Made by a program: the position numbers and the translations under genes
The notes under the pieces: generated by a model
What the model was told of the DNA's origin: nothing
Databases searched by the model: none
Seen by the model: only the letters and a program-made list of their open reading frames with translations
Shown: positions 1 to 11,800 of the stretch, one piece after another
Layout of the letters: each line of letters starts with the position of its first letter
Numbering within the stretch: the first letter of the stretch is position 1
From: Agelaius tricolor
Lineage: Eukaryota > Chordata > Aves > Passeriformes > Icteridae
Direction: 5' to 3'
DNA length: 64,000 nt
Assembly: GCA_023055355.1 (NCBI GenBank)
Contig: JALJCS010000009.1
Coordinates: 25,817,001 to 25,881,000 of the forward strand

Positions 1-2699
1 ACAGTATTGCAGAAGAGGGAGCAATTGAAGTGGCCTATAATTTTGGGTGCCTTGGTCTGCTCAGCATTTGAGAGTGGCAGGACTTGGGTTTTCAGAATTC
101 ACTGTCCAGGGCACTTCAGACTGGCCCTGTGAAGATGACCTCATCTCTTATAACATTGCTTCTTTTCCAACATAGACCCCAATGGAGAGTAGGGGCAGTA
201 GAGAGAACTGTGTTTTTGTGACTTTTGTGACCCCATCTTGCCTTCTACCAGCTTTCTCTTCCTTTCAAACTGCTGTTTTGAACAAGGAAAAATGAACCAA
301 AAAAACCTGTAAAAGGGATGTGCACACCAATGTTTTTATCTTCACTTCCAAGGGAGGCCTGCCCTTTGTCCCTTTTTCCCAAATAACCAAAATCCATCAG
401 ATAACCTCTTAAGACCAAGCCTAAGGCAAAATCAATCTCCAAAGGAAATAGCAATTGCTGTTACTCAGACAGCAAGCAGAACGTGAAATCCATATTGGCT
501 TATTAAAAGCACAGGCTTTGCCTTGCTCATCTCTGATGATGACAAGCAGCAATTATTTTTATTACATGCACACATGGACACATGTGGGTAAAATACAGAC
601 TGTTTTAAAAGCAGAGGTTTCCTGGGGGTGCTTGTAGTGATTCTCATCACTCCATCTCTGAGGGTGGCTGAATCCTCCTCCTTGAGCAATATCCTGTGTC
701 AGCAATTGAATGAAGTGCCCTGATTTATCTGTTTCCCTCTGGATTTTATTATCTGTTCTGTTTCCTTGCAAGGGCTGAATTTGAAGGGGAAATGTATGGA
801 GGTTAGACAAGCAAGTACTGTGGATGCACCAGCTGGGGCTCTGATGTACAGCCACAGGTTTTTAAAAGTCAGTGGGATAATAGCACCCAATTGGTCCCTG
901 AAAAGAAGGATGCTTTGAGCAGAGGGTTTTTTCTGGGTAGGCTGGAAGGCTCCTAATTACTAGAAATCAAGAGGAGAGTCAGTCAGGCATGAGATAGAAA
1001 CCTCGCAGAGGGGAGATAGCTCAGTAGAAAATGGCTGTTGAGAAGGCAAACTTCCTCAGTTCTTCATAAATGTAGAAAATTATTATTGTCACAATTTTTT
1101 TCCTTCTCTTGCTTCTCCGTAGAAAGAAAAACAAGCTCTGCCTCTCACCTCCAGTCACTCTGGTGTCACTGCAGTCATGTAGGGCTCCCTCCCTCTGCTT
1201 CTCCTTCAGTACCTAATGCTGGCATCCAGCACACCCCACAAAGTAACCTGGGACAGTTTAATGAGCTGGCAGTGTCTTCCTTAAATTCCATTTCTTGCTT
1301 TAAGTTTATCCTTCCCCTTTTCCCCCTCCACCCCCAAGCCCCTTCCCCAGGTACATCCATGACCAATCCAGCTGGATGAGCTGGTTTTGTAGTGACCTGT
1401 TTGGGCTGTTTCATAACATGGAGGGCTTTGGTTAAGTGAGAGAACCTGGCATCAGGTGAAACCAGGACACTTTGTACTCACCCTGTGATAGGTGATTCCT
1501 TAGGAACACAAATTGAAGGGGAAGGCAAAGTGAATTAACTCTCTGATAGGATTGGGGACCAGTCAGCTTCTTCTTGACAAATCTGCCTTGTCTCTGGGTT
1601 TTTCTATTTGTCACTGTGAGGATTTCTTCTCTTTTGTAATTTTTCTCCTGTGGTTCAAGCCAAGGCTTGGGAACTGAGAACTGTTGGTTGTTTTTTTTTT
1701 TTCCCTGGATCCCTCAGAATTTAATGGATTCACCAATTTATTCAGGTCAAAACAGACTTGTGTGATCATCTTGTGTCACTTGCACAGGAACTGCTTTGTG
1801 TCTTTCACATGCCTGGCCTTGAGGGCTTCATTTCTGCCTGTGGTCTTGACTCAACTTGTGATGCTGGGATGCTTCTTACTTTCTTTCCTTATACAGTGCT
1901 GTTGGCAACCTAGTATGACCAAGGTCTCATGGAGGGGGAGAGGGGCAGGTAGGGAACGGCAGGAAGGTACCTCTGCTATGTTTGGTTTCTAGCAGATCTT
2001 ATCAGAGCTTTTTGTGACTGCAGTGTCACTTCCAGTTTGGTTTTTTTTTTTATTTTTACTCTGTCATCTCCTCCCCATAGCTCTTTATGCTGCTGCTGAT
2101 GTGCTCAATTATTGAGAGTGTGTAACTCTGTCTTTTGGCTGGGAAAAGAACCCCTTGAAACTGTGGCAACAGCCACTGCCGTTGTACCTAGGCCTGTAGA
2201 TCTATAGGGCCGGGCTGGACCTTTTACATGCAGTAGTTTAAGAACAGCCCCATCTTGCCAAGTTCCTTGCTTTTGGTTGAATTCTCCATTTGCTGTCTTG
2301 ATATGGGGAGTAGCCACATCATGAGAAGGGACAGGCCAGTTTGAGCTAACGGAAGAAGAAAACAAAATATGCCTCTTGCTTCTTTGGGAAGCTCTGAGAA
2401 AAGGGAGGAGGGAGACAAGTATAAAAAACCTATCAAATCCTTGCTCAATCTTTCCATGAAGAGCAGCTCAGCCTTAGCTCTCTGTGAACTCACATTTCCA
2501 AAATGTGCATGGAAAGCAATGCTTAGGCAGGAACATGTAGGTTTGGGGTCACAGGAGAAACATATGGATGGTTTAGTTACAAACACTACAAGATGCAGGC
2601 AAAATCCCTGCAGCTGGAGCTCAAATCACATCTGTACAGTATGAACAGCTCTATCCCTAGCACTCAGTCTATAGGCTGTTGTTTAACACCTCTGCTCCA

Positions 2700-2800
2700 G
2701 AGGAATTCCATTCCCCTAATCCCTGTTTTATGGATGAGATAAGGAATGGACATGTGAATCAGGGTCAGCGACTTAGACAGAAATACAAAATTTATCTTAG
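2700..2800 (-). mobile_element. Possible MIR/L2-like relic, inverted
   Basis: CCCTGTTTTATGGATGAGAT followed by AGGGTCAGCGACTTAGACAG resembles the inverted MIR segment that normally reads along the lines of a tract with GATGAG and GTGACTTG. Similarity is confined to about 80 bases. Confidence 0.35.
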
Positions 2801-5399
2801 GATTTTCAATACATTAACGTAATTCCTGTGCACTTAATATTCTAGATGACAAAATGAAAGTTTTATTTCACTGTTAGGATGGTAAGCTGTAGAAGTCTGG
2901 CCTGACACTTTTCTTGTGGAAATGAATGTGCCTGATCATTTTCTAGCATTTTTTCTATACACTGCTGCTGCCATGACTAGCTTTCCATTAAGTTTGTGCA
3001 CAGGTGATTTTATGCAGCTTGTTTGGGATCCTTCCATGCCTTCTTGCTGCTACTCCAAAGAGGATATCCTTATAAGATTCCTTATTTGTAGGATATTATA
3101 GTTATAAGGCACAGGTATGTTAATGTAGAATAAATTTGGCTTTTACTGCTTACAGCCTTTGTTGCCCCAGGAGGTCATCAAGTCAATTATTATAAAAGGA
3201 TTTTAAAAAGGGCCTGGATAATTTTATGACCATTTGTAATTATGTGTTAAGATAGGGGTAATCAAATCTTATGCTTTGTGGCAAATGATAACCACAGGGA
3301 CTATGAAATGGCTCATTTTCTCTCTCATGCACCACTTGACCATTAGGGTGGAGTTTTCATCTTCCTCCAGACTTTAAATTAATTGCTGCTGAGCACAGGA
3401 GACTGAAGGCCCGTAGCTTTCTGGTCTCTCTGGCAGGTTCAACACTGCTGGATTGTGTCCTGCTGCTTTGGGTCTCATTTCTGGGGAATGGTTAGGGGAG
3501 ATGGGTCCAGTAGAAACCCAGAGTTGGAATGGGGTGACAGGAACAATTCCATGCCATGTGCTTCTCATGACTTAAAAAGCTCATGTCTGAATTCCTGGTC
3601 ATGGGGGTTGCAAAGTTTGGGCAGTAGAGTATCATCACGTCCATGTGGCTTGTGTTTTCTGGCTACAACAGCACAACCAGGGCAGTTTCTGTATTGCCTG
3701 GCCTCTAGATGGTGTCTGCATAAGCAGTGGCTCTAGCTGAATTGGATTTTACTTTATTTCTTACCTTATTTTAGGTAAGAAGTCTTCTCCTTTTTTTCCA
3801 GGCTTCCACTGTAGTGCTTGTGTTGGCTCATCTTTAAGACGTACATTGGACAGGGGAAGCCAGGCCAAGGGAGGTTGGGAGTTTTGGAATTTTTTGTTCT
3901 ATGGCTCTGATGTGCTGGTTCCATTGTGATCCATGCCTCTCTGCTCCATTTGTTTCATAACATGTGTGAAAATAGATGAAACATTACACTGGATAATGAA
4001 TTATGGCCTTGGAAGTCCCACAACCATTTGTGAGTGTGAAAATAGTAATGTTCTTGCCAGCAGCTGTTCTGGCTTATGCAGTTCCTTGTGCAGTTTCCTC
4101 ATCAGCTTTCTGTATAAAACTGTAATTTCAGCTGTGTCCAGTTTGAGTCACTGTTTGACAAACTGGTTTCCTTCTCTGATTTTTAACCTTTTTGTTTGCA
4201 GGTTGCCAGGGATTAAAATGCAATGTGTCTCAGACAGAGCATTGATGAATAAAATAAAGCCAGCCAGAAGCTTTATCTAAGCACTCTAATTTAAGTCTTC
4301 AGCATCTGAAAGACACTCTGAAAATGTAGATATTTTGGGTAATTGGTCACTTCTTGGGATAGATGTGGTGGTGGCTTGTACACAGCAATGTTCACCAATA
4401 TTGTGGGGCAACAAAGTTTTAAAATTCTCTATCGAGTAAAGGAATATGGAAATGGCATTTCTCCATTTTATCCAAGCTAGAGGAGTGCAAATGTCTCTGC
4501 AACTCTATGCAAGAGCTTTTTCAGGGTCTCTTGCTTCAGTCAGTAGTGCTCTGAACTGGCAAATCTGAACTGGCTCTGAAATGCTGTTTTGTAGTGTGAT
4601 GCTGCCCATCTCTTACCAATGGGAATCTTAAATACTCGATGGAGAGAAATGAGATCAAAAGGAGAAAAACTGCAGGATGGTTGGCAAAGGAGAATAAGAG
4701 ATGCTGTCAGGAGAGGAACTGAACTGAGAAGGGGAGTAAATGAGGCAGATAGATGCAAGGAGCCTGTTCAAAAGGCAAGACACACAGAGGAGAGGCTTTC
4801 AGAGCAAAGTGATGAAAGGGCTACCATGCAGGACACTGCACAGTGAGGAGAGCAGTGGTTAGATAATGTAAGAGCTGTCCATTTACATTTATGTCTTGAC
4901 ATGCATTAGAATCCTCCCTTCACAACAGGCATTCCCATTTGGCTCCCACCCTCTCTCCCTCCTCACCTTTCATTGTGTCCTACTGCTACCTCCCAGCTAC
5001 TCAGGCTTCTGAGTTGGAAGAGAAGCTATTGATAATTCTTCCCAGCTGTCATAGGCTAGTCCTGGTAAGGATTAGATGTTCCCATGATGCTTCAAGATGG
5101 GGTTTTTTCCACCTATAGTAAAGAGGCAGTTAGTTTAGTTTTCCTGAAAAACACTGCATCCTCCCTCAGCTCAGCCCAGTCAGCTTGGTGGCTCTGCACT
5201 GATTCACTCAAAATACATATTGTGATGTTTGCTGTTCTTCCACAAATTGGGCATAGGAGTCCTTGGGTCACAGGACTGTATGTTTTAGTGAGCTTGGTCT
5301 TCTCATTATCTGCTGTAATTGGGGAAAACTGTAACTTCATGGGACAGAAACTGTCAAAACTGGTTCTCTAATATGCCCATAACTGCAAGAATTTGTAAA

Positions 5400-5560
5400 T
5401 AGAGAGCGCCAGAGCAGCAAAGCACTGATTGGAGCTCAGTGCAGAGTTTACCAACAACCACTAATTGCCAGCTCTGTTTGGATGAATTGTAAATGGCCAA
5501 GATAATGCAAATTAGGAAGACACTCTCTTGGCAGAATTTTAGCAGCTTCTGGGAACTGGG
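5400..5560. promoter_or_regulatory. Candidate conserved element with POU octamer
   Basis: A perfect octamer ATGCAAAT at 5,515-5,522 is followed directly by TAGG. It is preceded by CTAATTGCC (from 5,460) and GGATGAATTGTAAATGG. This density of POU and homeodomain cores without any repeat or ORF resembles vertebrate developmental enhancers. Conservation not tested. Confidence 0.38.
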
Positions 5561-6700
5561 GAAGTCATGCAGCTCCCTTTGTAACTGAGAGCAGAGCCCA
5601 ATTTGCTGTGCCTTCTGTAATGCTTACTTAGGCTGGGAGTGAGTCAGTGGAGCCCAACTGGATCACATGCTGCCCTCCAGGGGTTTGTTGCTAGTTAGTC
5701 CCATACAGAATTGGGATGTGTTATTTTGGGGCTTTTTCAGTCTACTCTACTTATTTGTTGTTAAGCATTAAATTAAAAATAGAAAGGGAATAAAAAAGCT
5801 TGTAATAAATATCACCTCTGACACTGATAAAGTTTGGAAATACTTTGTTAAAAGCTAGGTTTCTCACTTTTATGTAATGTTTTGGTTTTTTTAACAATAC
5901 TTTTTTACATTAAAAAACTTTCTGCCTGGGGGAATACTGGTAGGGATGTGGGATCAGCACAGGAAAATACTTCAGAGATACCATTGTCTTTATTCCCCAT
6001 ACACCCTGAAGTTTTTTGAGCTACCTGATAAATTTATGAGTGCAAGTGGCATGGGGTATGCTCCTTGGAGACGGGAGGAGGGGAAACATATTTCCCTCTG
6101 CCTGGCCCCTTCCAAGTTTGTTAAGTGTACTGTCATGGAGAGGGCCCTGGCCCCACATATGTGCTTAGGGCAGCGGGGGATCTGCAGATTTGAGCAGGCT
6201 GTGATGCTGGTCGCCTGGTTTGGCAGGCTGTGTTTGAGGGTAGGGCAGATGCAGACCCTTCAGCTTTTGCAAAGGAAGTTATTTCCCCTACTTTTTCTGC
6301 CCCTTGCAGCCATGTAATTTGGTGGGGATTAAGGGAAGGAAGGTGGCTGGTCTGCACTGGGTGAGGAATGAACGGAAGTCCAAGTTAGGGACTGCTAGGT
6401 TGCTGCTCAGACAGGATGGAGATTGACTGTGCTTTGTTCAGCAACACAGCCTCAGCAGGAGAACACACAGAACAACTTCCATTTAGGAAGGGATCCAGGT
6501 GCATGAGAAGCATTTGGTACTTCTCATTGCTGGTGATTGTCTGGGGGTGCATATTGGGGGAGTGGATATTGCTGAACTTCACAAATAACCAGATGGAAAT
6601 AGTCAGAAACATCTTGAAATCTGCTGGGATGATTCTCTTTATTTGAAACCCTCTAGGCAGTGTGTGTTATACTAATAAAGCCTCATTTGGCGTTATTATA

Positions 6701-7200
6701 AAGCAGAGCAATAGGGCTCAGGAGCTCAGTCCCTGGGTAGGGACCGGGTGCCCGAGGCTGGCTCGCTCATGCCAAGGCTGCAGGGCTACCATCTAGCAAG
6801 CATGGTGATTATCAGCTCTATAGTGATTGCAAGCTCTCAGGATTTCAGCTCTGCTTGCTAGGTAGTGGTGCCCTGGGCTTGAGGCTGCAGCAGATGGAGA
6901 GAGAGGAGAAGGAGAAGGTGCAGGCTGTTTCACAAAGATGGCTTTATTTGGGGAGGTCCGTGAAGGGTCTCTGCTCTTCTTCTTTCTCCCCTAATGGGAC
7001 ACAGTATGCTTCTTTTATAGGGTTGGAAAGGATCCAAGCTTGACCAATGGCTAAGGGGTTAACATGACATTGCCTTATAGGGTTACAGAGGTATGTTAGG
7101 GGTGGAGGACAGGGAAACGGGAATTTTCTTTTGCTGTTTCAGCATTCCTATTGTTCATATCCTCCATGGTGCTTTTCCTAAATCTATGGGGTTTACTACA
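6701..7200 (-). mobile_element. Probable solo LTR of an endogenous retrovirus
   Basis: Read on the minus strand, this 500-base block has LTR order: a TG start at 7,200, a TATAAAAG box at 7,012-7,019, then an AATAAA polyadenylation signal at 6,943-6,948 about 65 bases downstream, and a U5-like remainder. Identical TTATA pentamers flank it at 6,696-6,700 and 7,201-7,205, consistent with a 5-bp target-site duplication. The downstream end does not finish in CA, so that boundary, and hence the duplication, is uncertain. There is no internal viral coding region, so it would be a recombination remnant. The family was not identified. Confidence 0.55.
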
Positions 7201-7526
7201 TTATACCTCTTGGTCCAATAACAAAAGTTTACTATATGCATATGAAAGGAGATCTCGGGGTACCTTCCATGCCATCCCTCTCACAGAGTAAAACTGGGAG
7301 ACCAAATGGGCAGAGCAGCTACCCATGAGTTCTGGAATTAGCTTTCTGTTGCACATCCTCTGGTAATGAATGTTTCTATGAATTACTTGTTGAGAGTTTG
7401 CCCACCAGAATATTTGTGGAAGGCAGTCACACCAGGGGCATGAGCACAGCCAAAGCACAAGTGGTTATAAAACTTAGAAAAATTATTGATGAAAAGTGGA
7501 AGTTTTTTTACTATGTAGTCAGCTTT

Positions 7527-7543
7527 GGGGGGGGGGGGGGGGG
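7527..7543 (+). repeat. G17 homopolymer
   Basis: Seventeen consecutive G residues in otherwise AT-rich DNA. It can form a quadruplex and is a frequent site of sequencing length errors. Confidence 0.95.
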
Positions 7544-8109
7544 AACCTGCTTGAGAGGACATGTGTGCATAGGATCCCTGTGTTTATAGTGGATGGAGTG
7601 AGCACACTTGCAAGGAGTGAAATTCCTGAGACTAGTGGGGTAATTATTTTGAATTTAGCTTGCTCAGAGTCAAGACTTGAAACAAAATGAGAAAAGCCTG
7701 GAGCTGTGAAGGACTTTGATTTCAGCAGTGGAGAAGTGTAGGTGCCCATCATGAAACAATCCAGAGGCTCAAACCTTCCATGTGTCCTCTTCTGCTCAAT
7801 CCCTAAGTGCTGCACTTAGGTTAAGCAATCCCCATCCACAATGAAAGTCAGTGCACTTTATTTAATAACTGTGTTGCAGGTCTCCTCTGAGAGTGGGAAT
7901 GCCAGAACTGGTTGGCTTTTTAATGGGGCCTGTCAAGGGAATTGGTTACAGATGGGGAAATGAGGCACGTCCCCTCTTCTCTGGCTTTAACATCCCAGCT
8001 CTGGAGTAGAGGGTGGGTTTTGTTAAGTGCACTTTGTGGCTCTTTCTCTTCTGTAACAGCCGACTACTTAATGCAAAATGCTGCTTCTCAGCCTTAACAC
8101 AGCAAGGGA

Positions 8110-8370
8110 AAATGCTGTGTTACAAAAGCGCTGTGGGAGCGGAGAGAATGGCGAGGACAGCACGTGTGTTTATTTGCTCCTATTACGCCACTGCTGCTGT
8201 GAAAACAGATCGAAGCTTTTCTTCCAAACGGCCCCTTGGCACAGGTTATTTGCACATAAATGGCCGCAGGTGATTTATTTATTCAGCACAGCTGGGTTCT
8301 GCAAAAGAAACTGGGCTATACCTGCCAATAGGTTAATACTCCTCCCTGCAGCGCTGGGAGGGCATGCGGA
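8110..8370. promoter_or_regulatory. CpG-retaining block, possible regulatory element
   Basis: At least ten CpGs within about 260 bases (for example AGCGCTG, GGCGAGG, CACGTG, TTACGCC, AAACGGCC, GGCCGC), in surroundings where CpG is scarce. It includes a perfect E-box CACGTG at about 8,162-8,167. No repeat was recognised. It may be an unmethylated or conserved element. Confidence 0.35.
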
Positions 8371-9679
8371 ATTTGCTCTGCTGCAGGAGACAAGGACTGT
8401 GGCTGAAATTTTCGAGGCTGTGGGATAATTTTATAGCTGTACTGTCCTCTTGGCTTGCTTGTTCACTTTGGTCTTTGACTGTGGTGCAAAATAGAGTATG
8501 GAGCCTTGAAGGAGGGAGAAATAGAAGGCTTGTGCTGTATAACCAGGCTAGTGCTTTGCCCTGTTGAAGAGAAAGAAGAGCATGCATGTGAGGGAGCAAC
8601 AGACTGCTGTGGGATTGCTCAGTGCACAGAACTGGCAATTCACTGTGTTGAATGCCACATAGCCATGGAAAAGTTATTCCTTATCATGAGGTATTTTAAA
8701 TCTGCATCAGATTTATCTATATAGGTAGCCAGCTCTAGATCTTGATGACTGAGTTTTACTCCTTGAATACCACTCACACTGATTTCGTGTCCTTTAGGGC
8801 TCCTAAGTGGCCACCGTGCTGTCACCAGACTTCACAGTCTGTGTGTTTCCATAACTCAATAGGAAGAGTAAAGTTTATCCCAAAGACCAAATTCAAAACT
8901 TCTGAAGTATAGGGTAATGCATGTTTACCTCCAGTGACATCTGGGATGAAAAGGACTTTCTGCATGGAGTACCTGAATTCTGTAAATTGCATACCTATGA
9001 GTTTTTGAGAGAGGATTAATGCAGGAAGGATTGTAGAGATTGGGTGGTTATATACCTCAGTGAGGTGAGCTGAGGATGCTATGGAGACAAATTTATTTTA
9101 GAAACCACCTTGTAAAATTTGGGGTCCTCAGAGCATTGGTAGAGAAAGCGGTCTGAAAATCTCTCACATCTAACTTCAAAGGTGCTCAAAGACTTTCAAG
9201 TGCAAATGCTTAGAAGCTAAAACATCAGCTGAGAGCAGAGAAGCTGGCTTGTTTTCCTTCTCCTCCCTCTTTTTTTCCCAAAGTGGAATTATCCACTCTG
9301 AGAGTTCCATAAAGGTTTTCCACAATGAAGACCTTTTTCCATTGGGCAGTATATTTGCAGGAAAAGCCAAAAAGCCTGAACCCTGCAGCACTGGAACCCT
9401 ACACCTCAAGGCACTTCTGTCTCTAGACTTCTCTCTTCAGTGAAAACCTTTTGTTCCTCTCCAGCCCTGATCCATTGCCTCTGCACTGTGACTTACATAG
9501 AATTTTGAGAAGGAGAGTCTCCCTTTTGTTCTCCTCTTCTTCCCCCACTCCCTCATATTTGGATGAACATCATCTCATCAAAGAAATACTAAATATTTAG
9601 GTAGCTGCTATCACCACCCATGTGGAGTAAGGATGTACCTAATGTACCTACACAAGACTGCACAGTGTGGGGTGGGATA

Positions 9680-9850
9680 ATATGATGGTTAGGGCATGAA
9701 CTGAGATTTGGAAGACCTGGGTCCATATGGTCTTTGTTAGTTCTTGGATGACTTCTTTACTTTTTTGGAATTTTATCTTGCTGTTTGTGAAATGGGGATT
9801 TGTAACATTCTCTTAAATCAGAAGGAGGGTTGCAAGCATATAAATGTTAT
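9680..9850 (+). mobile_element. MIR-like SINE relic
   Basis: The order fits a MIR/core-SINE: a tRNA-like head (GGTTAGGGCATGAAC, then GAAGACCTGGGTCC as a decayed B box), a middle with GATGACTT, then GTGAAATGGGGATTTGTAAC and AGGGTTG. Nearly the full length of the family can be followed. Such copies predate amniote divergence and are rare in birds. The 83-codon frame across it is not a gene. Confidence 0.6.
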
Positions 9851-10634
9851 TGAGTCTAGAATGCTGGGGACTGTATACAAGCATAAGAGCTTCAACCAGC
9901 AAAATGAGATGGTGAGGTTCTGCTTGAAGGGGATGGAAGGCAATTGGAGATTATGTTCTGTTCTGAATTCACAGTCCTCCAAACCTTGCACATAAGAAGT
10001 TGAAATGAGTCTGGAACATGACATCCAATTTCTAGAAAAACAGAAATATTAATACAGTAATGATGAACTTAGGTCAATTAGGAAGTTAGCATATGTCAAT
10101 TCTTAACAGATCTGAGATTATTTAGTCTTTGTTTGCTACATTGTCTGCTACTGTCCTATAGTCTACAGTCTATAGGAATTGAGACTTTTTTTAGTGCCCT
10201 TAGAAAAAATAGGACAATTTCCCAAGCCTTTTTTATTCTTATTTTTATGACAAAATGCCATCCACTTAGGGTTAGCTCTATTATAAAATTTTCCTTTTAA
10301 CAAATTTAACATCACAAAAATGTCATGTGAAATGCTTCTTTTTCATTATTGAATGATAAATCTAAATGTAGAAACCAGAGTTCTCCATGGAAAAAAAGGT
10401 TTAATTTTTTTCTTACACTTTTGTTATATCCCTGTTCCTATCCTTGGAAATAGCAATGTCCTTGTGTAAAATAAAACAGATTCAGCTTTCTTGAGTTGAT
10501 CAACTTTTATTCATATTAAATATTGGATGCAGGACTAAAATATGAATGCATATAACATCCTTAATGCACATAACATTCCTTAAGTGAGTATATTTTTGAG
10601 CACTCAAATTGCCTGGTCAGGAGAGATAGGAGTG

Positions 10635-11378
10635 ATCATAGAATCATAGAATGGTTTGGGTTGGAAGGGGGCCTCAAAGATCAACTTTTTTCAGTCCCCT
10701 GACATGAGCAGGGACACTTTCCATTAGACCAGGCTGCTCAAAGCCCCATCCAGCCTGGCCTTTGAACACTTTTGGGATGGGGCATCCAAAACTGTTCCAG
10801 TGCCTCACCACCCTCATAGTAAAGAATTTCTTTCCAACATCTAATCTGGCCCCCTTCAGATACTGACTGTTTTAAGGTCTCCCTGGAGCCTTTTCTTTCC
10901 AGGCACAACAGCCCCAACTCTCTCAGCCTGTCTTCATTAGAGAGGTGCTGCAGCTCTCTGACCACCTTTTGTTTCCCTCCTCCAGACTCACTTCAGTAGG
11001 TTCATATCTTCCTCATGTTGGGGGCCTCAGAGTGGGACAGTTTTCCAGGCTGGGTCTCATGAGACAGTATTAGAGTGACAGAGCAGGAGGATCCCCTCCC
11101 TTGTCCTGCTGGCTGTGCTTCTTTTGAAGCAGCCCAGGACATGGTTGGATTTCTGGGCTGCCCAAGCACATCTTCAGTCATGGTGAGCTTCTTGTCCACC
11201 AGGACTGAGCCTTTCTGCTCAGGGCTGCTCTCAATCCATTCTCTGCCTAGCCTGTATTTGTGCTTGGGGTTTTCCCAGCCTAGGTGCAGCAGCTTGCACT
11301 CGGCCTTGTTGAGCTTCATGAGGTTTGTGTAGGCCCACCCCTCAAGAGTGTCAAGGTGCCACTGGATGGGAATCCTCA
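10635..11378 (-). mobile_element. CR1 LINE, 5'-truncated, 3' end
   Basis: On the minus strand this ends in two copies of an ATTCTATG-type repeat (10,635-10,652 on the plus strand), the hallmark of avian CR1 3' ends. Moving inward, the sequence matches the familiar CR1 3' region: the segment with the paired GGAAGG/CCTCAAAGATCAAC boundary, the block around 10,720-10,800, and the portion at 11,080-11,370 that recurs in most long avian CR1 copies. Similarity stops near 11,378, so about 740 bases survive. Minus-strand open frames inside (10,738-10,965 and 11,002-11,319) are fragments of the element, not host genes. No target-site duplication is expected for CR1. Confidence 0.93.
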
Positions 11379-11689
11379 GGAAATGGTCTTAAATGAGCAA
11401 CATGGAAAGATTTAGAGCAATCCCTCTAACACCCAGAAGGTGAGGCAGAGGGGGAGTATCTTGCATGCAGATTTAGTCAGGGCATATCTGTGAAGGAAGT
11501 TCTGAACATCTGCTAGTTTTAAATGGTTATGTATGTGCTTAGTTGCAGTAATATAGGTGTTTCAATAATGTGTGAGCATAAAGATCACCAACAGAATCAC
11601 CTTAGGTGCCAAATGGTTTTGGAGCAGAAGCCAGGTGGAGGTTTTATGACTGCTGCATGTTCAAGGTCTGTTTAGGGATTTAGCAACTG

Positions 11690-11800
11690 CCTTTCCAGGA
11701 ATGATCACTTAACTCTTCTCTGCCTACCAGAGATGTCACGGGGATTTTACATGATAACTGGGACACCAAAGGTTGGAAGTGCTTGTGATCACCAACAAAA
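11690..11800 (+). mobile_element. Possible MIR-like relic
   Basis: CACTTAACTCTTCTCTGCCT followed by GTCACGGGGATTTTACATGA and GGAAGTGCTT has the order of a MIR 3' half. Only short matches survive. Confidence 0.3.

Larger units (their letters stand above)
1..6695. other. Unique non-coding DNA
   Basis: No gene recognised on either strand. Open frames up to 123 codons lack family features or plausible exon structure. It holds a possible MIR relic near 2.75 kb, short T runs at about 1,690 and 2,041, and the octamer-containing block at 5.4-5.56 kb. Base composition is ordinary AT-rich avian intergenic or intronic DNA. Confidence 0.7.
7206..10634. other. Unique non-coding DNA between LTR and CR1
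   Basis: Contains G17 at 7,527, the CpG-retaining block at 8.1-8.4 kb and the MIR-like copy at 9.7 kb. No exon or RNA gene recognised. Confidence 0.7.

Noticed and set aside
10738..11319. Minus-strand frames of 75 and 105 codons
   Set aside because: Both are inside the CR1 3' region and are decayed element sequence, not a host gene.
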